Shown piece after piece: positions 35,624-46,797 of a DNA stretch of 64,000 bases. The position numbers were made by a program, and so were the translations under genes. Source of the DNA: Cryptomeria japonica. Taxonomy: Eukaryota > Streptophyta > Pinopsida > Cupressales > Cupressaceae. How positions within the stretch are numbered: the stretch's first letter is position 1; every line of letters starts with the position of its first letter. The DNA is taken from contig NC_081406.1 in assembly GCF_030272615.1 (NCBI RefSeq), positions 230,570,896 to 230,634,895 of the forward strand, read 5' to 3'. The notes beneath the pieces were generated by a model that did not search any database, was not told the origin of the DNA, and was given only the letters and a program-made list of their open reading frames with translations.

Positions 35624-37740
35624 ATGGATCCAAGCAACGACCCTTTGGTCAATCCCACTTGGAATATGGATTTATCCAGAAATCAACAATTACAAGGTAG
35701 AAGACCTATGATGTTACCAAAAAATGCCAATAGGATGCTTCCATAGATGAAATCCAACATAATCTAACACATGAGGAATCATAGGCATCCCAACAAGACC
35801 TGACACTTCTCATGGTTTTGAATGCACTCATCAATAATGATAGAGATCGATATCGATATCTCGCAGTTTTAGTTTAAAATGGGGCCAAGTTTCCTCAAGA
35901 TGTGGACATTTCAACAATCTTTCCACCCGAGGTAACATTGACCCAAAATGTGAATAAAGCACCTAGTGTGACACAAACTCAAGCAACAACAACCCACGGT
36001 GCAACCACTTAAAATCAATCAACAGTTGCATTTGCAAGCACTAGTCTCACATCTCAAACCACACCAATTGTTATAGTGTCAAGCATGTTGAATACTTTAA
36101 CCCAAGCTCCAACAACCATGGCTCAAAAAACTATTCATGCAAGTACATCTCAACCTACAGTATCAGTTGCCATTGGATTCACATACAGTGGTCAGAATGT
36201 GAACCAAGGATCAATAGGAATGAATAGCTCAAGTCAGCCAAATGTCAATGCACAATTTGCATATTTCACACCACCTAGTGAAATTCAAGGCACACAATAA
36301 TATGGTCAATCAACATTTCAACAAGCTCCAAGATATTCAAACACTATTCCGTTTGTGGGAAATACTTATAGGGTCAACACACCCTTGACCCAAACAGAAA
36401 TCTAGGCTCAACAAGTAGAGAATCTCCAAAAGCAGATGACCAACATGCAAACAGTTAATGACAAGAAGAGCTATACTATGGAGCATATCCATCCTTATTA
36501 TTTTGATAAGACTTTGTACATGCCACATTTTCTACCATATTTTGAGACTCCAAGATTTGACAAGTATAGAGGGAAATCTGATCCCCGAGATCATGTCAAA
36601 GAATTCTTCACAACATGTATAGAAGTGGCCCATGAAGACACATACTTAATGTGCCTATTCTCCACAAGTCTTGGATGGACCACATTAGAATGGTTTTCAC
36701 ATCTACCACCTAATATTGCCTCATGGGGTGAGTTGGCTGAGTTATTCATCACAAAAATTTCATTCAACATAGACAATCTAGTTACCCTAATGGATCTATG
36801 TGCAACTAGACAAAAGGAAGGTGAATCATTTGTTGAATTCTTGCAAAGATGGAGAGCTCTATACCACAGATGTCTCAATCACATTCCTGAAGTTGAGCAA
36901 GTAGACATTTTTACTGAGAACCTTGTTCCTCAAGTGAAATATCCATTGCAAATGCAATGTTTAAGCACTTTCAAAGAAATCATAGAAAAAGGCATAAAGT
37001 GTGAGAAGGGCTTGTTAGAACAAGGAATATTGAAACACCACAAGGATAATGGACCAGCCATAAATACAAGCAATTAAAAGCCAAAGTTTTGGTCTAAAAA
37101 CAAGAATGTTACAAATGATGGGGTTGTAGATGCCTGTGTTGTCAATAGAGCTCAACTAGTGGTATCACTTCAAGGACCAGTTGATTCTTGCAATATGAAT
37201 TAAACTAAAAACAACAATGCAAAGGACAATGCGGTTCAATCAAACAACCCAAGATCCCCGAGGATCAATGCACCAAAAAGAAGTTTCACACCTTTGGGGA
37301 AACTAATTGAGTCAGCTCTCAAGAAGTTGATACAAAATAATGCCATAACTTTGTGAGAAGCTTGACCTTATGAACCTGGTCTATTCAAGCCTTCTTGGTG
37401 GAATGATAATGATTTATGTGAATACCACCATTTGAAAGGCCACAAAATAGAAAGCTATTACAAATTCAAGAACCTGATACAAGACCTTATTGATTAGGGG
37501 AATATCAATGTGGATGCCAATAAAGGATCAAGTAATATAGACCATACCATATTCAAAGACCCTTTTGTTAAGCATGATAAAGGGAAAGCTTCTAGTTTGG
37601 GTGCACAAAATAACAAAGCAAATTATACCAATGTTGCATATGATTATGAAATCAATGCAATTAGTGTAGGAGATGACATAGTGGCCACAATTATAGTAAA
37701 TCCAAGGAGCAAAGATTGTGTTGTTATTACTTGAAGATCT
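35624..37740 (+). pseudogene. Tat-1 gag
   Basis: Proposed start at 35624 (MDPSNDPLVNPTWN). After an early frameshift the body runs in a single frame to protease, broken only by stops. A Thr/Gln/Ser-rich N-terminal part (36076-36300) precedes the capsid core at 36436-37077: PHFLPYFETPRFDKYRGKSD, TLEWFSHLPPNIASWGELAE and EGESFVEFLQRWRALYHRC. A decayed zinc-binding segment reads LCEYHHLKGHKIESYYKFKN near 37420, followed by LIDWG-like LID.GNI. Closely parallels Tat-2 gag, but sequence divergence shows the two are different families. Confidence 0.85.
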
Positions 37741-37749
37741 AAGGTCACA

Positions 37750-38460
37750 TTGCAAGGGGTACCATCAAACACCCCTCCACCGACAAGAAATTACAATATG
37801 GTTGACCAACTAAAAAAGTCTCTGGCTCAAATTTCATTGTTTGAGTTGCTTCACATCTCACCGGCTCATAAGACAGTCTTATTTAAGGCATCACACGAAT
37901 CTGTTGTTGCCAGAGATATAGATGAGAATACATTTCAATCCATGGTTGGAAACTTGGTGTCTTCCAAGGTAGAATTCACTGAGCAAGATGTACCTATGGA
38001 CATGCCCATGCACAATGATCCCCTACACTTAGAATCTCTTATTCACAGAAAGAAGGTTTGAAGATTACTCATAGATGGCAAAGCTGGGCTCAGTATATGC
38101 ACTCTACACCTGATCAAAGCTCTAGGTTACTTTGAACATCATATTGATCCCACGAAGAGAATCAATATCAAAGCTTATGATGATGAAGAATGCCCCTCCA
38201 AGGGTGTAGTAACCTTGCCAGTGCAAGTAGGACCAATTACCACATATATCACCTTCCAAGTCTTAGATAGAAAATTGGGGTACAACATGCTACTAGGATG
38301 CCCATGGATACATGCCATGCAGGCAATGCCATCAACTTTTCACCAATGTGTTAAGTTCCCTTATAATGGCATTGAGATCACCATACACAATGATCTAAAC
38401 CCTTTTCAGCATTGCAATTACCTAGGAGCAAGCACATATAATCAAGTACCCATCAATTAG
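37750..38460 (+). pseudogene. Tat-1 aspartic protease
   Basis: In the same frame as gag. The flap and core read LLIDGKAGLSICTLHLIKAL (catalytic region, with the usual D-x-G as DGKAG), RINIKAYDDEECPSKG, VTLPVQVGP and GYNMLLGCPWIHAMQAMPST. One stop precedes the domain at 38058. The ordering gag-protease in one frame fits Tat elements, where gag-pol is commonly a single polyprotein. Confidence 0.8.
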
Positions 38461-39710
38461 GCAACTCCACTCCACATATCAATGGAATTCCTAAAGATTG
38501 AAGAAACACCAACATCATCATCTTGCACACCTATAACACCTCTTCAAATCAAAGATGAAGGGTGCAGTGAGTACTCATGCTCCAAAATATTGCTAGTAGG
38601 ATAGCTGTCTCCCAGGACTTTTGGGAGAACATTACCAAATATAACCAACAAAGATAAAGGGATAGAAATTGTCCATTTTTCTAATTCTTGTTCTTTTATT
38701 AGGTGGGGAGAGCTTAATGAAGAATCTTTAGATGAAGATGTCAATGGATGGTTGTATAAAGAAGAAAATGACACTCAAAATATAAAACTCCCCTTAGAAC
38801 AATATGGTAATGGTTTCAAGATGTTACAAAAACATGGTTATGATGGAACCACATGCTTCGGGGCACATGCACAAGGCATTATAGAGCCCATATTACCTTC
38901 AAAGAATCCAAAAAATGGGGGATTAGGGTACACTGTCTTGACAAGAAAAAGAAGAACGACTAGACCAGATGCCCCAATAATAACAAGTGAAAGTCATGAC
39001 CTTGAATCACCAAGACCAAACAACACATTACAAACAGTCTCTCAGCTAGCATCTCATGTCAATGAAGTGATGAAAATAGGAATTGCACCAGTATCAAATA
39101 CTTCCACACCATCATCACCAACTAGTACATCAATAGAGGCAAGGATAACACTCATAGGAGATGGTAATTCAATATTACCCCTATCTCTTATTAAAGCACT
39201 CAATGAGGCCTCTATCACAAAAGAAGAACTTGCCAATTAGGATACTTTCCCAATCATCATTAATACAACTGATAATCTTCTTTCTCTAATTAAAGAAATT
39301 GATGAATATGAATCAGATAGAGAAACATCTATAGAGAGTATAATTGATTCACATGATTATGAGTTTCTATCTTCACACAGTTGGAACACATTTTCAACAT
39401 TTAGAGCTTATGACAACCAACCAATTGTGGATGACAACATTGAATATGAAGGCATACCAATTGACCCTCCATCAGTCAAGTATGTTTTTGACAACAAAAT
39501 CTGCATGATCTCAACAACATCTCCTCCCATTGAAGAAGGAGATCTTTGTCTCGTGTACCATCACCTAATAGACTGGGGGAAAGAAGGACAACTACAATTA
39601 GATTGGTTTCAAAATGATGAAGCTATAGCTGAATTCTTGGGTGCAAGGGATGGACTTCCTTATGATCATAAATTTGGATTCAACATAGACCTAGATAGAA
39701 CTACATACTT
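38461..39710 (+). pseudogene. Tat-1 protease-RT linker, up to copia-2 insertion
   Basis: Continues the gag-protease frame with stops at about 38458, 38600 and 39238. Contains GYDGTTCFGAHAQGIIEPIL and NGGLGYTV near 38840-38940, a G-patch-like stretch seen in Tat pol, and ends LDLDRTTYF-like DLDRTTYFV at 39710, where the copia-2 LTR interrupts. After removal of the insertion, the codons TAC TTT GCA continue in frame at 43386. Confidence 0.75.
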
Positions 39711-40951
39711 TGTAAGACAGTTCAAATAATTAGAAGACAACTAAGGGGGGGGGGGGGGGGGGGGTGAATCAGTTGTCACCAGATTACCGGAACCTTAAGT
39801 AATTAAAACTTTAATAACGGAACCCAAAAGATCAATATCGGAATACATAAAACAATTACTGAAATAATAGATATACCAATTAAGCACACACAACAATTAG
39901 AGAATAAATACCATCCACATGACACCAAGATTTGTACGTGGAAAACCCGGTCAAGAGAAAAATCATGGTGGGAAGCCTGCCCATAGTCAGATAATACTTC
40001 TGCAGTAAGTATGTGATTAAAAATTGAGGGGCCTGCACTTCCAGAAAGGCCAATGGTCTAGAGCACACTACTCATTACAAATGGAGTCTCACTGACTACA
40101 TAAAAATCCAGACTACAATCCAGAAGAGAGAATGAACTGCAATGATAACATCTCCTATGCCTAAGTATAGTTCTAGTTAAGCTCAATATTGGAGGACTAA
40201 ATCCTCTTACATAAACCCAACTAGATCACCAATGATCGACCAAATCCTCTGCATGAATGATTAATACATTATTCGCTCCTATACCATCCTATCATGATCT
40301 ACAATGAGATCTTACATCATATATATACAAACCCTCGATAGTAAGAGATCAAGTCGGCCACCAGACAATAAACCAATTACATAATTACAAAAAATCTCTT
40401 CTTGAGACCAAACAAATAATATACAACCCACAAGACATCCCAGAAACACATCGAGAAGTCCAAAAAATATGTTACATTAAGCCGGTCCAAAACCTAGATA
40501 GACCCGGACCCAATTTAGGTCCACACATGCTAAAGCAATGATCCCAATCAGCCAAGTCTCAAACATGATCACCATCAACATCTTGAATCTCTACTAGAAG
40601 CCGCACCAACACCACTTATGTATAGTATCAAAAGATCTTCAACAAAGCTCTGTCGGTGAAACCCTCACCGGATCAACAAACCAAGCTTACCAACATACAG
40701 GATAGCATCCGATCGCCAAATCAAAACCAATTGACTGAACATGAATATGAGTAGCATGGATAGCAGATCTAAGCCAATTCCATAAGCCAAAAAATGCCAG
40801 AGCATACTGGATCATCATGATCTAACAAACCAAAAATCAAACATCCCACTAGGACCAAAAGGATACCGATAAAGTAGCCAAAACAACTAGTGTTGACATC
40901 AATGACAAAACATCAATGCAACACATAATCAATTCCTCTAAATGTCCAACA
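39711..40951 (-). mobile_element. Copia-2 3' LTR
   Basis: Left copy on the plus strand. Contains an uninterrupted G20 run at 39745-39764 (G10 at 42200-42209 in the partner LTR), then TGAATCAGTTGTCACC. Next to its right end is the polypurine tract (minus AAAGGGGGAGAT, 40952-40963). Confidence 0.9.
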
Positions 40952-41316
40952 ATCTCCCCCTTTGGCATTGATGGCAACACTAGATGTGAAAAACATCCAA
41001 GTGCCAACAAATGCCAAACAAATCTCCCACACAAGAATATAGCAATGAAGTTCTGATCCATACTCCCTATAAATGATATCACGATTAAGTTCTACAAATT
41101 TCTCCCCCTAATGTATATATCTCCTTAAGTTTTTCACATGAATATCTCTCCCCCTTTGACATCAATGCTAGAAATCTGACATAAATATCAAATCAAAAAC
41201 ATAAACCACTGAATCACAAGACTAACTACTCCCCCTAAGTAGTAGCATCACCACATCAATCTGGAATGAATAATATCTCTGATAATGCATACCAGACTAA
41301 TTCCAAATAGAATCAA

Positions 41317-42163
41317 TCAGTTCTCTGCCAGAGGGGCAGAAACCCCTAATCTGTCTCTGAGGTACTCAAATGATTCTTTAGGCAAAGGTTTAGTAAAAAT
41401 ATCTACAATCTTCTCTTTAGTGTTAACATAAACCAATCTAACTTCATTCCTCACAACTTGTCCATCTTCATTTAATTTATTCCTAAAATCCCATTTAGTT
41501 CCAATAACATTCTTATTTTTAGGCCGAGGAACTAAAATCCATGTGTTATCTTCTCTATCTAATCTAATTCTTCTTCCATAGCTTTCATCCAACATTCATC
41601 TTTACATGCTTCAATTACTGATACCGGTTCAACTTGAGAAATTAAACATACCTCATTAGCTACCAATCTCCTTCTTGTCATCACTCCATTGTTCTTATCC
41701 CCAATGATCTGATCTTCTGAATGATTCAACCTTACACACCTAGGAGTCTTTTGATTCTCTGTTCCTCTTTCCTGTTCTTTAGTTACTGTTGAATTTTCTG
41801 ATACTATTGGAGTAACTGGTTCAACATTTTGTTCTAGTAAAGGTGTTACCGATTTAGTCATGATCATTTCCGCTGCTAGTTCTTGCTCATAAACTTTGAT
41901 TTGACTTTTATTATGCTCATCCACCTTGACATTAGCGCTCTCCGCAATTCTCTGCAATCTTTTGTTATAACATCTATATGCTTTGCTTTCATCAGAATAA
42001 GCAAGAAATATTCATTCATCACATCTAGGATCATATTTGCCAATGAAATCATCTCTCCTGATATAACATGTACTACCAAAGATTTTGAAATGCTTAACTG
42101 TAGGTGTATTGCCAAACCATAATTCATAAGGTGTCTTACTAGTTTATCCTTTTATATGTACTT
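41317..42163 (-). pseudogene. Copia-2 pol remnant
   Basis: Reads from the integrase C-terminal end (TPYELWFGN-like, MNYGLAIHLQL in the shifted frame; DVMNEYFLL) through the variable linker (41559-41957, with RGTENQKTPRCVRLNHSED) to the RT opening NTWILVPRPKNKNVIGTKWD, then jumps directly to the RNase H end VNTKEKIVDIFTKPLPKESF. The catalytic RT and RNase H segments between these are deleted without a frame break. Confidence 0.85.
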
Positions 42164-43385
42164 TGTTAGATAGTTCAAATAACTGGAAGACAATTGAGAG
42201 GGGGGGGGGAGGCTGAATCACTTGTCACCAGATTACCGAAACCTTAAGCAATTAAAACTTTAAAATCAAAACCCAAAAGATCAATATCAGAATGCATAAA
42301 CCAATTACCGAAATAGCAGATATACCAATTAAGCACACACAACATTTAGAGAATAAATACCATCCACATGACACCAAGATTTGTACGTGGAAAACTTGGT
42401 AAAGGGAAAAACCAAGGTGAGAAGCCTACCCATAGTCATATAATACTTCTGCAGTAAGTATGTGATTACAAATTGAGGGGCTTTCACTTGTAGGAAGGCC
42501 AATAGTCTAGAGCACACTGTTCATTACAAAAGGAGTCTCACAGACTACATAAAAATCCAGACTACAATCCAGAAGAGAGAATGAATTGCAATGATATCAT
42601 GTCCTATGCCTAAGTACATTTTTGGTTAAGCTCAATACTGGAGGACTAAATCCTCTTGCATAAACCCAAATCGATCACCATTGATTGACCAAATCCTCTC
42701 CATGAATGATTATTACATTATTCACTCCTATACCATCCTATCATGATCTACAATGAGATCTTACATCATATATATACAAACCCTTGACCATAAACATTCA
42801 GGTTGGCCACCAGACAATAAACCAATTACATAATTAAAAAACAAGTCGGCCTGAGACCAAACAAATAATATCCAACCCATAAGACATCCTAGAAACACAT
42901 CGAGAAGTCCAAACAACATGTTACATTAAGACGATCCAAAACCTAGATAGACCTGGACCCAATTTAGGTCCACACATGCTAAAGCAATTATCCCAATCAG
43001 CCAAGTCTTGAACATGATCACCATCAACATCCTGAATCTCTACTAGAAGCCTCACCAACACCACTTATGTATAATATCAAAAGATCTACAACAAATCTTT
43101 GTCGGTGAAACCCTCACCGGATCAACAAACCAAGCTTACCAGCATACAGGATAACATCCGATCACCAAATCAAAACCAACTGACTGAACATGAATCTAGG
43201 TAGCATTAATAGAAGATCTAAGCCAATTCCATAAGCCAAAACATACCGAAGCATACTAGATCATCATGATCTAACCAACCAGAAACCAAACATCCTACTA
43301 AGACCAAAAGGATATCGGTAAAGCAACCAAAATAGCTAGTGTTGACATCAATGCGACACATGATCAATTCCTCCAAATGGCCAAC
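42164..43385 (-). mobile_element. Copia-2 5' LTR
   Basis: Right copy, about 4-5% different from the left by eye plus indels. Its internal edge at 42164 directly joins integrase sequence, with no primer-binding site, showing that the deletion removed everything from the LTR edge through mid-integrase. Confidence 0.9.
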
Positions 43386-44960
43386 TACTTTGCAAAAGAA
43401 AGTTACTCTTCCAATCTAGATGATGAAAATGAAGTAGAATGTATGGTTCACAATAGATTGGACACTCTTCCTATAGGAAAAGAACAATCAACATTACTAG
43501 TTGAAGAAGCTGAAGAGATCAATATCGGAGATGTTGAGATAGTGCATAAGATACATTTGGCAAAATCTTTGAATCCAATGGAAAAAGAAAAGTTCATTCA
43601 ATTCTTCACACAAAGGCTAATCAACTTTGCATGGTCTTTTTCTGATATGTCAAGGTTAGATCCTGAGTTAGTCTTGCATCATCTGCCATTACTTCCAGGA
43701 GTAAAACCATACAAGCAAAAACTCAGGAATGCATCCCCATGTAGCTCTGTTGGTCAAAATTGAATTGCCAAAATTATTAGATGTGGGCTTCATCAGACCC
43801 ATAGACTATGCAAAATGGATCTCTAATTTAGTCACAATAACCAAGCATGCTGGCCAAGGTATTAGAATCTGCACCGACTTCAGAGATGTCAACAAGGCCT
43901 GCCCAAAGGATGATTTTCCACTACCTAACATAGATATGATAGTGGACTTAACAACTGAAATGAAATTCTATCACTCATGGATGGTTTTTCTGGTTATAAT
44001 CAAATCAAGATTGCACCAAAAGACCAACATAAAACAACTTTGACTTGTCCGTGGGGAACATATTCTTGGAATATGATGCCATTTGGCCTTAAAAATACCG
44101 GTGCTACTTGTCAGAGGGAAATGACCACCTTGTTTCATGACATGATACACAAAATCATGGAAGACTATGTAGATGATTTATTGGATAAATCCATAATAGG
44201 AGATGATCATCTGGATGTCTTAGCTAAAATATTTGACAGACTTGAGCAATACAATGTCCGTCTCAATCCCAAAAAGTGTGTTTTTGGAGTAAAATCTGGT
44301 AAAGTCTTGGGATACATTGTATCAAACCGTGGCATAGAAATAGATTTAGAAAAAGTAAAAGCTATACTAGACATGTTATCACCTACCTCACTCAAGCAAT
44401 TAAGAAGTCTGCAAGGAAGACTACAATCCATAAGACATTTCATTGCACAATTGGAAGACAAGTGCCAACCATTTCAACATATTTTGAAGAAAGGTATCAC
44501 ATTTAATTGGACAGAACAATGCCAAGAGGCATTTCAAACTTTGAAAGAATATCTTTTTTCCACACCAATCTTGATCCCACCAGTACATTGGAAACCATTA
44601 CTCTTGTATATATCAGCAACAAATTCCTCCTTAGGTGCTCTCCTAGCATAGCATGATGACCAAGGAAAAGAGAGAGCTATCTACTACATTAGTAGAACAC
44701 TCATAGGGTATGAGCTCAACTACACACCAATAGAATGAGCATGTCTCACAATGATCTTTACATCTCAGAAGCTAAGACAATATATGTTTAGTCATAAAGT
44801 CCACCTCATTGCACATTTTGATCTACTAAAATACTTTTTGACTAGAGCAACATTAACCAGAAGACTTGCTAAGTGGGTCATGATATTGAGTGAATTTGAC
44901 ATAGAGTATGTCAATAGAAAGACCATCAAGGTACATATCATAGCAGAACAACTAACATAG
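43386..44960 (+). pseudogene. Tat-1 reverse transcriptase and RNase H
   Basis: Resumes in frame after copia-2. The RT shows ELPKLLDVGFIRPIDYAKWI, IRICTDFRDVNKACPKDDF, MDGFSGYNQIKIAPKDQHKT, WNMMPFGLKNTGATCQR and the active site MEDYVDDLLDKS (near 44160). Two compensating frameshifts lie at about 43740 and 43975. The connection and RNase H follow, with WTEQCQEAFQTLKEYLFSTP, LLLYISATNSSLGALLA and ALTMIFTSQKLRQYM-like residues, ending LAKWVMILSEFDIEYVNRK. A few stops interrupt it. It is the best-preserved part of Tat-1. Confidence 0.9.
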
Positions 44961-45024
44961 GAACCCCTTCAAGATAGTCATTCAATGGTGGTAGATTTTC
45001 CAAATAAATAAGTTTTCACACTTT

Positions 45025-45420
45025 TAGCACTGACAAATTGGATATTGTATTTTGATGGGTCCTAACAAATCATGGAGCATGAGAAGAAATTCTCTTCATA
45101 ACTCCTCAAGGAGATTCCATTCCTAAATCATTCAGAATCAACTCCTCTTGTACCAATAACATAGCTGAATATGAAGCCCTAGTAATAGGACTTTGTACTA
45201 CCACACAATGGAAAATCATGGAGTTACAAGTCTATGCAAACTCATAACTTATCATCAATCAAGTCAATGATGATTACAATACAAAATATGACAAGCTGAC
45301 ACCTTACCAATAGTTGGTGGAAGAATACAAGTAGTAGTTCACTAATATAACATTTGAGAAAATCCCAAGAATACAAAATAAGGTAGTTAATTCCGTGGCA
45401 ACAATAGGCTCTCTCTTGGA
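45025..45420 (+). pseudogene. Tat-1 second (archaeal-type) RNase H
   Basis: Reads NWILYFDGS (first catalytic Asp), then after a frameshift FRINSSCTNNIAEYEALVIG (catalytic Glu), LQVYANS.LIINQVNDDYNT (third Asp position changed to Asn-containing ANS; family form GDSQLV) and FEKIPRIQNKVVNSVATIGS (family: IPREENQ.ADALA). This extra RNase H between the standard RNase H and integrase is known from the Tat lineage and supports the classification. Confidence 0.85.
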
Positions 45421-46797
45421 TATGCCTAACAATGGAACTCACTTTGAGTTCATAGTCGAGCAACTCATGGTACCAGCATATGAAATACCATCTACTGAAT
45501 ATGTTTGCATTATAATGGCACCTAAATCTCCATGGCATAGAGATGTATATACACACCTTCATGATCAATATATGTACTCTAGTCTCTCACGCAATCAAAG
45601 AAAGACACTTATACATCAAACTGCAAAACACACAATCATTGTGGATACTTTATACAAAAAAAGACTAGATGGTACCTTACTCTGATGTCTCAATGTGGAA
45701 GAGACACAAACTCCCTTGAAAGAAGTTCATGATGGGATATGCAGAGCACACTCTTCTGGTTTGACATTAGCAAAAACATTGTTGAGATCCAGGTATTATT
45801 GGCCAACGATGGAAAAGGATTCCTACAAATATGTCCAAAGATGAAAACAATTCCAAATACATGGAGACCTGATCCATGCAACTGCTCAAGTTCTTCAATA
45901 GATTACATCACCATGGTCGTTCTCAAAATGGGGACTTGATCTCATTGGGAAAATAAATCCTACTTCCTCCAATAGACAAAAGTTCATACTCACAACTACT
46001 AAGTACTTACCAAATGGGTCGAGGAAATCCCTATGACCTACACAATAGGCAAACAGATAACTAAGTTCATCTTGAATTATATCATCTGTAGATATGGAGT
46101 CCCCATGTGCATTATTACTGACAATGGGCGACCCTTTAAAAACCAAGAAGTGAGTGAACTTTGTGATCATTTCCACATTCAACAATATTTTGCAGCTCCT
46201 TATTATCCCTTAAGTAACGGTCAAGCTGAGGCATCAAATAAAACCATATTGAAAATTTTAAAGAAAGTTGTCAACGACGCTAGACGAGACTAGCATAATA
46301 AACTGAATCCAGCTCTTAGGGCCTATCGAACTGGTGTCCGCACAGCTACTAGTGCTACACCTTACTCTTTAGTATATGGTTCAGAAGACATTTTTCCTAT
46401 CGAGGTAGAATTGCCATCACTAAGAGTCTCTCTGAAACACATCATATCAAAGGAAGACTACAGAGTTGCCCATTTGCAACAACTTGAATTATTGAATGAA
46501 AAATGGCAAAGCGCTCCATATAATTTACAAGGCCATCAAAACCTAATGAGACAAAGCTATAACAAAAGAGTAAACCCATGTTGCTTCAAAGTAGGGGATA
46601 TCATCCTTAAGGAGAATCAAAGGAACCTCACTTAACACAAAAAACTAGGAAAGTTTGAACCTAACTGGTTAGGTCCTTTTGTCATAACAAAAGTGGTTGG
46701 TAATGACGCTCATCATATAACAACAATGGAGGGAGATCCACTCCCAGATCCCATGAACAACATGCACCTAAAAAGATATTACATCCAAGGGCTGGGT
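45421..46797 (+). pseudogene. Tat-1 integrase
   Basis: The zinc domain is near 45720-45850 (EVHDGICRAHSSGLTLAKTL, YYWPTMEKDSYKYVQRCKQF; the second Cys of the usual C-x2-C is altered). The core has SKWGLDLIGKINPTSSNRQK (first Asp), GVPMCIITDNGRPFKNQEV (second Asp, near 46110) and YPLSNGQAEASNKTILKILK (catalytic Glu, near 46210), so the DDE triad is retained. The C-terminal domain has VGDIILKENQRNL, then GKFEPNWLGPFVITKVVGND and the end LKRYYIQGLG, stop at 46797. Two or three frameshifts and several stops. Confidence 0.9.

Larger units (their letters stand above)
39711..43385 (-). mobile_element. Copia-2, internally deleted Ty1/copia element
   Basis: LTRs at 39711-40951 (1241 bp) and 42164-43385 (1222 bp), with plus-strand starts TGTAAGACAGTTC and TGTTAGATAGTTC and ends CCAACA and CCAAC. 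Target duplication TACTT at 39706-39710 and 43386-43390. The internal region is only about 1.2 kb: polypurine tract, end of RNase H fused to the start of RT, and integrase end. Primer site, gag, protease and most of integrase, RT and RNase H are missing, so it is non-autonomous by deletion. Inserted in minus orientation in Tat-1 pol. Confidence 0.9.
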
